Assembly: GCF_002873455.1 (NCBI RefSeq)
Contig: NZ_MCUN01000007.1
Coordinates: 298,665-362,664, forward strand
DNA from: Vibrio splendidus
GTDB taxonomy: Bacteria; Pseudomonadota; Gammaproteobacteria; Enterobacterales; Vibrionaceae
Reading direction: 5' to 3'
DNA: 64,000 nt
In this document: positions 1 to 8,698 of the stretch, piece after piece
Layout: each line of letters begins with the position of its first letter
Numbering within the stretch: the stretch's first letter is position 1
Notes under the pieces: model-generated
Seen by the model: only the letters and a program-made list of their open reading frames with translations
What the model was told of the DNA's origin: nothing
The model's database searches: none
Program-made: the position numbers and the translations under genes

Positions 1-15
1 GCTAAGAGCTAAGAG

Positions 16-1440
16 CTAAGTGCGGTATCTTGCCAAGGTTTGAGACAAAGAAACTGAAGCGTCTGTCAGCTTAGACACGCCATTTGAAGAGTTTTGAGCC
101 ACTTCTTTAATCACATCGGATTGACTACGAATATCGTTAAGCTCTGCGGCGATGGTGTTCGCTACGTTACTTTGCTCGTCCGCTGAGGTTGCGATTTGAA
201 TACTCATGTCCATTAGCGCTTGAGCTGAATCGGCAATCGAGTTTACATCGTCCCCAATGTTTGAAATCAGTTGGCTGCTAGTTTGTGCTTGATCAACCGT
301 TTGTTCAGTGATTTTAGCGATGTTCTGGCTTTCTTGTTGCAGACGCTCAATCATCGCTTGAATCTCAACGGTAGCCGACTGTGTTCTGCTTGCCAGTGTT
401 CGTACTTCATCAGCAACAACAGCGAAACCACGGCCTTGTTCACCTGCACGAGCAGCTTCAATAGCAGCGTTTAGTGCAAGTAAGTTAGTTTGCTCCGAGA
501 TTGCGTTGATCGTCGTGATCACTTCGTTAATTTGGCTTGTATTCACATTCAAGCTCGTAACAGAAGAAGAGGTTTGCTCAATCAAAGAAGAAAGGGTAGT
601 GATCTCTGAGATGGCTTGTTGAACCTTTGCGTGGCTATCGTTGATCTGCTGCGCATCTTGTTCTGTTTGTTGAGTTGAACGTGCTGAAATGTTAGAGACT
701 TCATTGGCTGAAGCGGTCATTTGATCCATAGCAGTTGCAACAGAGTCTAGAGACGCATTCTGGCTCATGATTTGTGTTTCACTGCGCTTCATCTCTGTTT
801 CGAAAGAAGCCGACGTTTCACTGAGTGTCGCGGCACTGTGGTTTACGTTGTTGACTAGCTCACTTAGCGTGTCCATTGAACGGTCAAGTGCACAACCAAT
901 CGTACCGAACTCATCGCGTCCAGGGTGGAAGCCAAGACGTGATGTTAAGTCGCCGTCGCCAATCTTTTGAGTGGTTGAGTAAAGCACCCACAGTGCGCCG
1001 CCTAGAAAAGTCGCTACCCAGTAACAGAAAAGACCAAAAGGCACGCACCACAAAAAACTGAGCAATAAAGAGTACAATGCTTGCTGTTTTTGATTCTGCG
1101 TATCGATATTTGAAACGGTAAGAGAGTAGTAGTTGCCATCTTGCGCAATGGCTGTCGCAGTAACAACACCATTCTTCAATATGGTTGTTTCTTGAGGACG
1201 CGTTTGTTGGTGAACTGAACGAACGGAAGCGGGGGAATCTGATGCTGATAAAATGCCTTGCAATTGATGTTCGACCTGCTGTTTTGCACTCGCGTCAATT
1301 TGTTCCATTTTATTGACATAGTTAAGGCCAGCAAGGCTTGCCACAGCGGTTAGAAAGATCAAGAAAATGACCCAAAACTTGTCGTTGATAGACATTTTGA
1401 TAAATAGTTTATCTATCGTTCGAAATTGTACTTCTTTCAT
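16..1440 (-). CDS. methyl-accepting chemotaxis protein
   Basis: Membrane chemoreceptor that would signal through CheA/CheW. Order seen in 474 residues: short cytoplasmic start, TM1 about 21-42, a small periplasmic part of only about 80 residues (43-122), TM2 about 123-153, HAMP about 150-205, then the long methylation/signalling coiled coil. The conserved hairpin tip lies at 314-353 ([20 protein letters not shown] followed by [15 protein letters not shown]). The periplasmic part is too short for a Cache or 4-helix sensor, so the ligand cannot be guessed. ATG start with GGAG five bases upstream; that GGAG is partly buried in a perfect hairpin (see 1447-1471). The TAG stop lies in a tandem 7-base repeat at the window edge. 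Identity as an MCP is certain; its signal is unknown. Confidence 0.95.
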   Translation of the reverse strand: MKEVQFRTIDKLFIKMSINDKFWVIFLIFLTAVASLAGLNYVNKMEQIDASAKQQVEHQLQGILSASDSPASVRSVHQQTRPQETTILKNGVVTATAIAQDGNYYSLTVSNIDTQNQKQQALYSLLLSFLWCVPFGLFCYWVATFLGGALWVLYSTTQKIGDGDLTSRLGFHPGRDEFGTIGCALDRSMDTLSELVNNVNHSAATLSETSASFETEMKRSETQIMSQNASLDSVATAMDQMTASANEVSNISARSTQQTEQDAQQINDSHAKVQQAISEITTLSSLIEQTSSSVTSLNVNTSQINEVITTINAISEQTNLLALNAAIEAARAGEQGRGFAVVADEVRTLASRTQSATVEIQAMIERLQQESQNIAKITEQTVDQAQTSSQLISNIGDDVNSIADSAQALMDMSIQIATSADEQSNVANTIAAELNDIRSQSDVIKEVAQNSSNGVSKLTDASVSLSQTLARYRT

Positions 1441-1446
1441 AAAAAC

Positions 1447-1471
1447 TCCACGGTAAATCCTTTACCGTGGA
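1447..1471 (-). promoter_or_regulatory. perfect 11-bp hairpin covering the MCP ribosome-binding site
   Basis: Arms TCCACGGTAAA (1447-1457) and TTTACCGTGGA (1461-1471) with a three-base loop. Read on the minus strand the 3' arm ends in GGAG, the only good Shine-Dalgarno for the chemoreceptor, whose ATG follows five bases later. There is no T run after it, so it is not a normal terminator. Translation control is an inference. Confidence 0.6.
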
Positions 1472-1588
1472 CTCTAAATAACCGACCTCAATAAAAATGT
1501 GATACCAATCTACTAATTGTGAAAATTAATGATAAGAACATATCGTTTATGAGACCTCAATCAAGTATTTCTGTTCTCTATGGGTTTA

Positions 1589-2812
1589 TTAGCCCAGAGA
1601 AGGCAATAATCCTACTGAAATAAGGATTTGAATCGCAATGATAAAAACGCCCACGCTGCCAACTAAAAACAACGCTTTACTTCCACCTAGTACTTGGTAA
1701 GTCGCTTCTGTGCTTTGAGGTTTTACAGAGAAATCAGTGTATCGAATCTTGTATACCATCACTGTCGGCAGCAAAATTGCGAGCACTGAAAGTGCTATGG
1801 CTGCGTAGCCCAGAGCTGTAATGAAACCCTGTGGGTAGAACAAGGCAAAACCTAATGGCGGTAAGAAAGTGATAGCGGCAGTTTTAACGCGTTTTGCACT
1901 GCCTAGTTTCTTGCTCAGTGAATCCCCCATGAATTCAAATAACCCCAAGCTCACACCAATAAAAGAAGTCAGCAGTGCAAGGTCTGCGAATACGCCAACG
2001 ATAACGCTAAGATTTGATTGATGAACGGTTTGTGATAGTGAGATTAAAAGTGCACCCAAGCTTGTGTCCGACAAAAGCTGCTCTTGGCTAATCACACCTA
2101 AAGTCACACTCTGCCAGAAAACATAGATGACCAAAGGCAATGCAGAGCCAATAATCATGACCTTACGTAAAGAGCGAACGTCACCATCTAAGTATCGAAC
2201 AATTGAAGGGATGCTGCCGTGGAAGCCAAAAGAAGTAAACACAACCGGGATCGCTGCAACAATCAGCCCTTGCTGTAAAGGCATGCTCATTAGGTATTGA
2301 GAGGTGATGTTTGGTGCTAGAAAGCTGAGTACCAGTACCATCGCAATCAATTTAAGTCCGAACAAAACGCGGTTAACTTTATCAACACTGTGTGTACCAA
2401 TCGTCACAACGCCAGCAACTAGCAGTGTGAATATAAGGGTTGTGATTTGGCCATTAAGCTCAATGCCTGAAATATCCGAGATACGTTGATTAAACTGCGC
2501 ACCACCGCCTGCGATATAAGCTGCACACAGAGCGTAGAAAAGGAACATAACTGCAAAGCTTGCGATCCACTTACCTTTTGTTCCTAGAATTATGTCAGCT
2601 AGCGTGTGTAGGGTTGCGTCAGAATCAGCGAATTGATGTAGCTCTACCATTAACAATGCCGTAAAGGCCATTAGAGCCCACAAACCAAGCATTAGAAAAA
2701 GTGAGGTTGAAAAGCCAATACCTGCAGAAGCAAGTGGAAGAGCGAGCATGCCAGCACCAATAGTGGTGCCTGCAATGATCAAAGTACTACCAAAAACCTT
2801 TGATTTATTCAT
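1589..2812 (-). CDS. tyrP: aromatic amino acid permease, TyrP type (HAAAP family)
   Basis: Inner-membrane proton symporter for an aromatic amino acid, most likely tyrosine. 407 residues, the usual TyrP/Mtr length, with about 11 hydrophobic segments. The N-terminal signature GSTLIIAGTTIGAGMLALP (about residues 8-26) is typical of the TyrP/Mtr/TnaB family. ATG start at 2812. A near-perfect TyrR box lies about 145 bases upstream (2957-2974), which favours TyrP over Mtr or TnaB, although Mtr is also TyrR-controlled. The gene stands alone between the chemoreceptor and a divergent small ORF. Family is certain; substrate is inferred. Confidence 0.88.
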   Translation of the reverse strand: MNKSKVFGSTLIIAGTTIGAGMLALPLASAGIGFSTSLFLMLGLWALMAFTALLMVELHQFADSDATLHTLADIILGTKGKWIASFAVMFLFYALCAAYIAGGGAQFNQRISDISGIELNGQITTLIFTLLVAGVVTIGTHSVDKVNRVLFGLKLIAMVLVLSFLAPNITSQYLMSMPLQQGLIVAAIPVVFTSFGFHGSIPSIVRYLDGDVRSLRKVMIIGSALPLVIYVFWQSVTLGVISQEQLLSDTSLGALLISLSQTVHQSNLSVIVGVFADLALLTSFIGVSLGLFEFMGDSLSKKLGSAKRVKTAAITFLPPLGFALFYPQGFITALGYAAIALSVLAILLPTVMVYKIRYTDFSVKPQSTEATYQVLGGSKALFLVGSVGVFIIAIQILISVGLLPSLG

Positions 2813-2956
2813 TGTATATAATTCTTTACGTTGAGGTGTGTTTTCATTGTGATTCTTCTAGCTTAAGCGCATAAACCCAAAGAATATCTCGATTTTTAAG
2901 TATTCTGATTGAGTTTAATTCCAAATGCAATGCCTAATGTAATTTAAAATATCCAT

Positions 2957-2974
2957 CGTAAACTATATTTTACA
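2957..2974. promoter_or_regulatory. TyrR box upstream of tyrP
   Basis: CGTAAA-N6-TTTACA, one base off the symmetrical TyrR operator TGTAAA-N6-TTTACA. A second, much weaker half-match (TGTAAT-N6-TATCCA) adjoins it at 2938-2955; strong and weak boxes side by side are the known E. coli tyrP arrangement. It sits upstream of the tyrP start, so tyrosine/phenylalanine control by TyrR is likely. No tyrR gene is in the window. Confidence 0.65.
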
Positions 2975-3258
2975 CCCGGTGAGGTGGAAGCACTCAAACG
3001 ACCGAAGCAAACGTTTGACTATGATCTGCTTCAAAATTTGTAGAGTAATTTGTTGTACTTGGTGTAAGGTGACAGTACATATGTCATTCGCGTATACCCC
3101 TTTAGCGTAAACAAGCGCTAATGATCGCGAGTAGCTTCAAGCTATAAATATGGAATGGGTAGAGTAGAGTGCGTTCATCAAAGTGACATAATATAAGTCC
3201 AAGATGGTGCACTAGTTAATCGGACATCATGTCCGCATCAAGGAATAGAGGGGGCACT

Positions 3259-3387
3259 ATGAGTGACCAATCTTTTAATGACGAAAGTCTTGAGTTGTTA
3301 GATGCCATGGAAATTGGCATTGATTTATCTGACTACGAGCAGGCGGTTAAACAATTAGCAGAAGAGCTTTTCAAGTCTTCGAACTAA
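3259..3387 (+). CDS. small hypothetical protein, 42 residues
   Basis: ATG at 3259 is preceded by AGAGGGGG at a good distance, a strong ribosome-binding site. The product starts MSDQSFNDESLELLDAMEIG and is acidic, with an amphipathic helix-like stretch ending KQLAEELFKSSN. No signal peptide, membrane segment or cysteine. It lies alone in the 780-base gap between tyrP and acpH and is too short for ordinary gene callers. I do not recognise the family. Codon use and the ribosome-binding site suggest it is real; function unknown. Confidence 0.6.
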   Translation: MSDQSFNDESLELLDAMEIGIDLSDYEQAVKQLAEELFKSSN

Positions 3388-3521
3388 GTTTTTAAGATCT
3401 TTAATTAAGTCTTCAAACTAGGTTTTACCTGAACTAAAGGTTTCTGTAGTTCAACGTTCTCAAATTAGACAATTCTTAAACTGAGCAAATCTCATTCGCT
3501 CACACGTCATAACAAAACTAT

Positions 3522-3591
3522 CCTCATTAAAGTTCGCGAAGATAAACGAGTACGTTTACCATGTTACTTAGTTCTCGATACTTTAATGAGG
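3522..3591 (+). promoter_or_regulatory. nested inverted repeats in the acpH leader
   Basis: Perfect 12-bp arms CCTCATTAAAGT (3522-3533) and ACTTTAATGAGG (3580-3591) enclose a second perfect hairpin TAAACG-agta-CGTTTA (3543-3558). The right outer arm contains the GAGG that serves as Shine-Dalgarno for acpH (ATG 3596). Folding would hide the ribosome-binding site. Alternatively the outer repeat is a protein-binding site at the promoter. Confidence 0.55.
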
Positions 3592-3595
3592 TTCA

Positions 3596-4207
3596 ATGAA
3601 CTTTCTCGCACATCTCCACATCGCTCAACACTGTAAAAGTAACTTAGCGGGTAATCTGTTAGGTGACTTCGTTAAAGGCGACCCTAATAAGCACTATTCA
3701 ACCTCGCTTTCAGACGGAATAAGACTTCATCGATTTGTGGATAGTTACACAGACCGCCACGATGTATCCCGATCGGCAAAATCGCTTTTTTTAGACCAAA
3801 CGCGTCGCTTTGCACCTATTGCACTGGATGTATTCTGGGATCACTGCTTAGCCAATCATTGGACTCAGTTCTCGCAGCAGACGTTAGAGCGTTTTTGTTT
3901 CGATAGTCATCAACAGATCTTTGAACATCAAGAGCCACACTGGCCTGAGAACTTCATTACGATTCACCAAAAGATGGCAGAACAACGTTGGCTGGAAAGC
4001 TATCAAGACATGTCTTCCATAGAGGTGGTATTGCAACGTATGGCGTTGAGAAGGCCCAAGTTAGGGATGCTCAAAAATTGTTACGACGACCTCGAGCGTT
4101 ACTATGATACGTTGCAGTGTCACTTTAATGAGCTGTATCCCAACGTTTTAGAAGAAGCGAAGCAGTTTAATGCACTTCAAATGAAGAAAAATCAAAAGGA
4201 AAGGTAA
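3596..4207 (+). CDS. acpH: acyl carrier protein phosphodiesterase
   Basis: Cytoplasmic hydrolase that removes 4'-phosphopantetheine from holo-ACP (AcpH/YajB, DUF479 family). 203 residues, close to the E. coli length. The N-terminus MNFLAHLHIA, then LAGNLLGDFVKGD (about 17-29) and GIRLHRFVDSYTD (about 41-53), are family hallmarks rich in the His/Asp residues of the HD-like metal site. ATG start with GAGG four bases away, inside an inverted repeat. The downstream rhlE-like gene begins 57 bases later and may be co-transcribed. Identity is secure from sequence motifs; physiological need for ACP turnover is unclear in general. Confidence 0.9.
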   Translation: MNFLAHLHIAQHCKSNLAGNLLGDFVKGDPNKHYSTSLSDGIRLHRFVDSYTDRHDVSRSAKSLFLDQTRRFAPIALDVFWDHCLANHWTQFSQQTLERFCFDSHQQIFEHQEPHWPENFITIHQKMAEQRWLESYQDMSSIEVVLQRMALRRPKLGMLKNCYDDLERYYDTLQCHFNELYPNVLEEAKQFNALQMKKNQKER

Positions 4208-4264
4208 ACAGCGTAATGCAGGTTTGCTACAATCCGCGCCTATTTAATCTTTGAGCATCATACT

Positions 4265-5536
4265 ATGTCTGAATCTATCCAATCTTTTAATCAACTAGGA
4301 TTGTCTGAGCAACTTCTTACAACGCTATCAGAGCTAAACTTTACGGTTCCAACTAGTGTTCAAGAACAAGCGATTCCATTGGTATTAGAAGGCAAAGATG
4401 TACTGGCTGGTGCGCAAACGGGTACCGGTAAAACTGCGGCATTTGGTTTGCCGATTATTCAAAGATTAATCGAGACTAAAGACAACGTTATCCCGAACCC
4501 TAAACTCGTTCGTGCACTTGTGTTAGTGCCAACGCGTGAATTGGCACAACAGGTGTTTGATAATGTAACGAGTTATGCAAAAGGCACTGACATTAAAGTA
4601 GTTGTGGCTTATGGCGGCGTTAGCATGAAGGTTCAAACCGATAACCTACGTGGAGGCGCCGACATTCTTGTAGCGACACCTGGTCGTCTTATTGACCACA
4701 TGTTCACTAAGAACATCATATTGAGCCACACTGAAGTGTTGGTACTTGATGAAGCAGACCGCATGTTGGACATGGGTTTCATGCCTGACATCAAACGCAT
4801 TCTTTCTCGCATGAACGAGGTGCGTCAGACTCTGTTCTTTTCAGCGACGTTCGATAATAAAATAAAAGCGCTTGCACATCGAATGATGCAGTCACCAAGC
4901 GAAATTCAAGTTACGCCAAAAAATAGCACAGCTGATACTGTTACCCAAATGGTTTATCCAGTTGATAAATCACGTAAAAGTGAACTATTAGCCTATTTGA
5001 TTGGCTCAAAGAACTGGCAACAAGTGTTGGTGTTCACGAAAACTAAGCAGGGTACTGATGCTCTAGTTAAAGAGCTTAAGTTAGACGGCATCAAAGCGGC
5101 ATCAATCAATGGTGATAAGAGCCAAGGTGCGCGCCAAAAAGCACTGGACGACTTCAAATCAGGCAAAGTGAGAGCGCTGATTGCAACCGACGTGGCAGCA
5201 CGAGGTATTGATATTCAGCAGCTAGAACAAGTCGTGAACTATGACATGCCATTCAAAGCTGAAGATTATGTTCACCGCATCGGGCGTACGGGCCGTGCAG
5301 GTAACACCGGTTTAGCGATTTCTTTGATGAGTCAGGATGAAGCTTATTTACTGGGTGACATTGAACGACTGCTTGATACGCGCTTGCCTCAAGAGTGGTT
5401 AGAGGGCTTTGAACCAAGCCTAGAAAAAGATGTAGCACCCGATCGCGGTGGTCGCAGTAAAAGTCGTTCATCAGAAAAACGTAAGATGAAAGCGAAGCTT
5501 AAGATTCACCAAAACCGCGGGAAAGCACGTCGCTAA
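4265..5536 (+). CDS. rhlE: DEAD-box ATP-dependent RNA helicase, RhlE-like
   Basis: RNA helicase of 423 residues. Q motif region 8-38, motif I AQTGTGKT (50-57), DEAD (162-165), SAT (193-195), and motif VI HRIGRTGRAG (337-346) are all intact. The C-terminal tail (about 400-423) is Lys/Arg-rich, as in RhlE proteins that work in ribosome assembly and RNA turnover. ATG start 57 bases after acpH, followed by a strong terminator at 5576. A second DEAD-box helicase lies at 26506. Exact subfamily (RhlE against SrmB/DeaD) is judged by eye, hence moderate certainty for the symbol. Confidence 0.85.
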   Translation: MSESIQSFNQLGLSEQLLTTLSELNFTVPTSVQEQAIPLVLEGKDVLAGAQTGTGKTAAFGLPIIQRLIETKDNVIPNPKLVRALVLVPTRELAQQVFDNVTSYAKGTDIKVVVAYGGVSMKVQTDNLRGGADILVATPGRLIDHMFTKNIILSHTEVLVLDEADRMLDMGFMPDIKRILSRMNEVRQTLFFSATFDNKIKALAHRMMQSPSEIQVTPKNSTADTVTQMVYPVDKSRKSELLAYLIGSKNWQQVLVFTKTKQGTDALVKELKLDGIKAASINGDKSQGARQKALDDFKSGKVRALIATDVAARGIDIQQLEQVVNYDMPFKAEDYVHRIGRTGRAGNTGLAISLMSQDEAYLLGDIERLLDTRLPQEWLEGFEPSLEKDVAPDRGGRSKSRSSEKRKMKAKLKIHQNRGKARR

Positions 5537-5575
5537 CAAGCTAGACAAAGCTCCGGTTTAAAGATCTATACATAT

Positions 5576-5617
5576 AAAAATGCGCCGTTACAGTTGGTTC
5601 TGTAACGGCGCATTTTT
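5576..5617 (+). terminator. rho-independent terminator after the helicase
   Basis: Perfect 12-bp stem TGCGCCGTTACA/TGTAACGGCGCA, 8-base loop, then TTTTT. A-run on the other side makes it usable from both strands, so it may also end the TetR gene transcript. Confidence 0.92.
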
Positions 5618-5663
5618 GTTTCAAGTAAATCAATTTATGACCAAGGAAAATAAAAACACTGGA

Positions 5664-6413
5664 TTAATGATGTTCTTGATTACACTTCCATACACAGGGC
5701 ACTTCATAAATTAGCTCTTCTAAGCTAGTTGGGTTTAGCACCCATTGGTCTTCGATTCTAAATTTACTTACCATTTGTGAGTTGAATAGTTGCCAATGCT
5801 TAAGTAGGGCATCTTCGGGCGAGGTGACCATATCGCCTTCATTCCATGTGCTTTCCATGAAGGGAGTTAGGCATACCGCTCCGTGTGCATACATGATCAT
5901 TTGCCATTTAATCTCATAAATGTTGATCAAGTTCTCTGGATTCGCATCGTTATATTGTTCAGCTAACATGTTGATTTCTTTTTCGACATCGCCAACATTG
6001 TCGATAAAGTAATCGACCAAGTTGTCTTTTTGTCGAACAGAGTCAGTGATAAGTTGCATCGGTTTTCGTGAGTGAATCATGTTGCTAAAGAGGCGCATAC
6101 TAAATAAATAGATAGTAATGTTTGGTGCGACGCCTTTTGGTAACTCTTCCACTATCTTAGCAATATAAGACTGAAAATAGGCGTGTAAACAATCGCTTAT
6201 CGCATGCCAGATCTTTTCTTTGCTGCCAAAGTGGTGGCGAATAAGGCTATGCGATACACCTGCTTTTTCACTGATGTTACGAAGCGAAACGCTATCATAA
6301 CCATGCTCACAGAACATATCCGCTGCAACACCCATGATCAAAAATCTCGTCTCTTCAGCGTCTTTTGCGCTTCTTCTGCCTTGTTTCTTTTCAGTCATCT
6401 TCATTTCACACAT
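5664..6413 (-). CDS. TetR-family transcriptional regulator
   Basis: 249 residues. The helix-turn-helix lies near residues 25-70 with the typical run FCEHGYDSVSLRNISEKAGV and then SHSLIRHHFGSKEKIW. The C-terminal ligand domain is not a known named domain by eye. It is transcribed away from the RND efflux operon that starts 142 bases upstream, so it is most likely the local repressor of that pump, as with AcrR-type pairs. Several ATGs lie near the start (residues 1, 4, 6); the first is used here. Inducer unknown. Confidence 0.9.
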   Translation of the reverse strand: MCEMKMTEKKQGRRSAKDAEETRFLIMGVAADMFCEHGYDSVSLRNISEKAGVSHSLIRHHFGSKEKIWHAISDCLHAYFQSYIAKIVEELPKGVAPNITIYLFSMRLFSNMIHSRKPMQLITDSVRQKDNLVDYFIDNVGDVEKEINMLAEQYNDANPENLINIYEIKWQMIMYAHGAVCLTPFMESTWNEGDMVTSPEDALLKHWQLFNSQMVSKFRIEDQWVLNPTSLEELIYEVPCVWKCNQEHH

Positions 6414-6463
6414 TTACCTGATTACCACATTCTACACTGTTTTTACTCAAATAAAAAATACTG

Positions 6464-6521
6464 CACAAGTGGAAAGTAAAGCTTGAGAATTATCTGATAT
6501 TAAATATACTGCCCACCTGTG
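6464..6521. promoter_or_regulatory. candidate operator arms between TetR gene and RND operon
   Basis: CACAAGTGG (6464-6472) and CCACCTGTG (6513-6521) form an imperfect inverted pair, eight of nine matching, in the 141-base divergent promoter region. Such widely spaced arms could be two half-sites or coincidence. Offered only as the best candidate for TetR binding. Confidence 0.3.
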
Positions 6522-6554
6522 TAATAAATCATAATTATTAAATGGAGAGACATC

Positions 6555-7643
6555 ATGCAGTCCAATTTGTCTATCAATGCCATATCGAGTAAGCGCATGG
6601 GAGCTGTGATTGCAGCACTATTGCTCGCAGGCTCTTTGACCGGATGTAATAAGGTTCAGTCAGAAGAAACGGTTCAAGTTGTTAAGCCTGTAAAGCTGTT
6701 TGAGATTCCTTTGCAGACGGATATCGAGCTTGATAGCTTTATCGCAAAAGTGGATGCAACCGACCGTGCTGCGCTTTCCTTCCAAGTAGGAGGCGACATT
6801 GAAACCTTCGATGTTCGTATGGGACAAGAAGTGAAGAAGGGTCAAGTGCTCGCCGTATTAGATGCGACGGATTACCGTATTGCGGTTTATGCAGCACAAG
6901 CCAAATTTGATCTTGCGAATAGCCAATACAAACAAGCTTCTGAGTTGTACGCGAAAAAGTTAGTCAGTACCGATTACTACGACCAAGCCGTGAACACCTT
7001 TACTGCCGCTGACGTTGAGTTGGACCAAGCAAAAACAAACCTTGGCTACACCACCTTAGTTGCTCCATTCGATGGCGTGGTATCGATGGTGTTTGGAAAG
7101 CAATATCAACTGATCGCAGAAAAGCAGCCTGTACTGAATATTTTGAATCACAGTGAGATGGACGTGACGTTTTCAATTCCAGTATCAAAGCTTGAAGACC
7201 GTTCTATTCAAGACCTAACGAGCTCAAACATGTGGGTTGTGATGGATAGCCACCGTGGTATTCGTATCCCGACTCGCTTTAAAGAAATCTCTACGCAACC
7301 AGATGAAGACACTAACAGCTACCAAGCGGTTGTATCTATCGAAAAGCCGGAAGGCATCAATCTACTTTCTGGAATGACAGCACAAGTTGAAGTTCAGAAG
7401 CATAAATCTGACTACGGTATTGGCATTGTTGATTCAGCGTGGTTAACCAAAGACACAGAGCATGGTGAACTATGGCGCTACAACCCTGATTCTCAATTGA
7501 TCTCTAAAGTACAAGTCCTGCTTGATGAGCAAGGCAAGGTTATCGACGGATTGTCGTCTGGCGATCTTATCGTTGAAGCGGGTGTGGATGTGTTATCCGA
7601 TGGACAGCAAGTAAAAGCTTGGTTACGTGAGGGCGGTATTTAA
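6555..7643 (+). CDS. RND efflux periplasmic adaptor lipoprotein (first of two)
   Basis: Membrane fusion protein linking an inner-membrane RND pump to a TolC-type outer channel. 362 residues with a lipoprotein signal and lipobox LTGC (Cys31). The biotinyl/lipoyl half-motifs (about 75-100 and 165-195), the intervening coiled-coil hairpin built of Ala/Gln/Lys-rich helices, and a beta-barrel part fit the HlyD_D23/RND adaptor family. ATG 6555 after GGAGAGA. Its TAA overlaps the ATG of the next gene (TAATG at 7641-7645), implying coupled translation. Substrates are not predictable. Confidence 0.9.
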   Translation: MQSNLSINAISSKRMGAVIAALLLAGSLTGCNKVQSEETVQVVKPVKLFEIPLQTDIELDSFIAKVDATDRAALSFQVGGDIETFDVRMGQEVKKGQVLAVLDATDYRIAVYAAQAKFDLANSQYKQASELYAKKLVSTDYYDQAVNTFTAADVELDQAKTNLGYTTLVAPFDGVVSMVFGKQYQLIAEKQPVLNILNHSEMDVTFSIPVSKLEDRSIQDLTSSNMWVVMDSHRGIRIPTRFKEISTQPDEDTNSYQAVVSIEKPEGINLLSGMTAQVEVQKHKSDYGIGIVDSAWLTKDTEHGELWRYNPDSQLISKVQVLLDEQGKVIDGLSSGDLIVEAGVDVLSDGQQVKAWLREGGI

Positions 7644-8698
7644 TGAACCTTTCCAAATTATCAATTGTTGTCGCGTCGGCTATGTTACTTCAAGCCTGTA
7701 ACAGTGAAGCTGTACATCGTGAACAACCCCCTCTGTTAGTTTCTACCTTTGAAGTTGGCGCGCCACTGACTGATCAATTCAGAAGTTTTAACGGTCAGGT
7801 AATGCCCGCTGAATTGACCCCATTGGCATTTAAGCTCGCAGGCGAAATCCAACAAGCCTTGGTAGAAGCCGGTGACAACGTCGAAAAAGGCCAGCTACTT
7901 GCGACCTTAGACAACGCGACGTATCTCCAAGATCTGACTGATGCTAACTCTCAATTCAAACTGGCGAGCAAGCAGTTGGACCGTGGTACGGAGATGTTTG
8001 GTAGCAAGATGTTGTCGCAGTCAGAGTTAGACCAACTAACGGCTAACTATAAGCTGGCATCGGCGAATTTAGCGGCTGCGGAACGCAAACTAAGTTACAC
8101 AGAGCTTTTAGCGCCATTCTCTGGGACAGTATCCACCGTCGACAAACAACGTTTCGAAAACACGACACCGGGTGAAACACTATTAAGCGTGTACCAGAAC
8201 GATAAGGTGTATGTACGAATTCAAGTCTCGGATTCGATTTTGGCATCGATCAGCCCAGACATGCGTTCAAATAGCTATCGTCCTGAGGCTACCTTTGGCG
8301 GTCACTCCGGGCAATATCCATTGACGTATTTAGAGCACACTAGCGAATTGCACCCGCAATCGCGCACTTACGAATTTTGGATGCAGATGCAGCAACCTGA
8401 AAACGAAATACTGCCGGGTACCAGCGTTACGGTGCACGTGGATATGGCGAAAGCCGGCCTAAGTGATGTTCAAGGCTACCAGTTGCCAATGACAACTCTC
8501 GAAGCGGGCTCTGAAGCTGATCAGTTCTATGTGTGGAAAATGGAAGACGGGCAAGCATTCAAAAACGAAGTAGAAGTTGACAAGATCAGTGGCCAAGGTG
8601 CGCTGATCGCTCATGGTGTTGAGCAAGGTGATCGACTCGTAAACTCGAATCTAAGAAAACTCCGTGACGGAATTAAATTGTCAGGAAAAGCACAATGA
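7643..8698 (+). CDS. RND efflux periplasmic adaptor lipoprotein (second of two)
   Basis: Second membrane fusion protein of the operon, 351 residues, lipobox LQAC with Cys19. Same adaptor fold: lipoyl-like AGEIQQALVEAGDNVEKGQLLATLDN at about 65-90, alpha hairpin about 95-150, and a second lipoyl half about 155-180 (LLAPFSGTVSTVD). Starts inside the stop of the first adaptor and its own TGA overlaps the pump ATG (ATGA at 8695-8698). It is related to but clearly diverged from the first adaptor, so it is not a recent duplication. Pumps with two adaptors are known in vibrios and are thought to assemble mixed adaptor rings. Confidence 0.9.
   Translation: MNLSKLSIVVASAMLLQACNSEAVHREQPPLLVSTFEVGAPLTDQFRSFNGQVMPAELTPLAFKLAGEIQQALVEAGDNVEKGQLLATLDNATYLQDLTDANSQFKLASKQLDRGTEMFGSKMLSQSELDQLTANYKLASANLAAAERKLSYTELLAPFSGTVSTVDKQRFENTTPGETLLSVYQNDKVYVRIQVSDSILASISPDMRSNSYRPEATFGGHSGQYPLTYLEHTSELHPQSRTYEFWMQMQQPENEILPGTSVTVHVDMAKAGLSDVQGYQLPMTTLEAGSEADQFYVWKMEDGQAFKNEVEVDKISGQGALIAHGVEQGDRLVNSNLRKLRDGIKLSGKAQ

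Noticed and set aside
1501..1540. solo end of the ATACCAATC palindromic repeat
   Set aside because: Only the first ten bases match well and no partner end is nearby.
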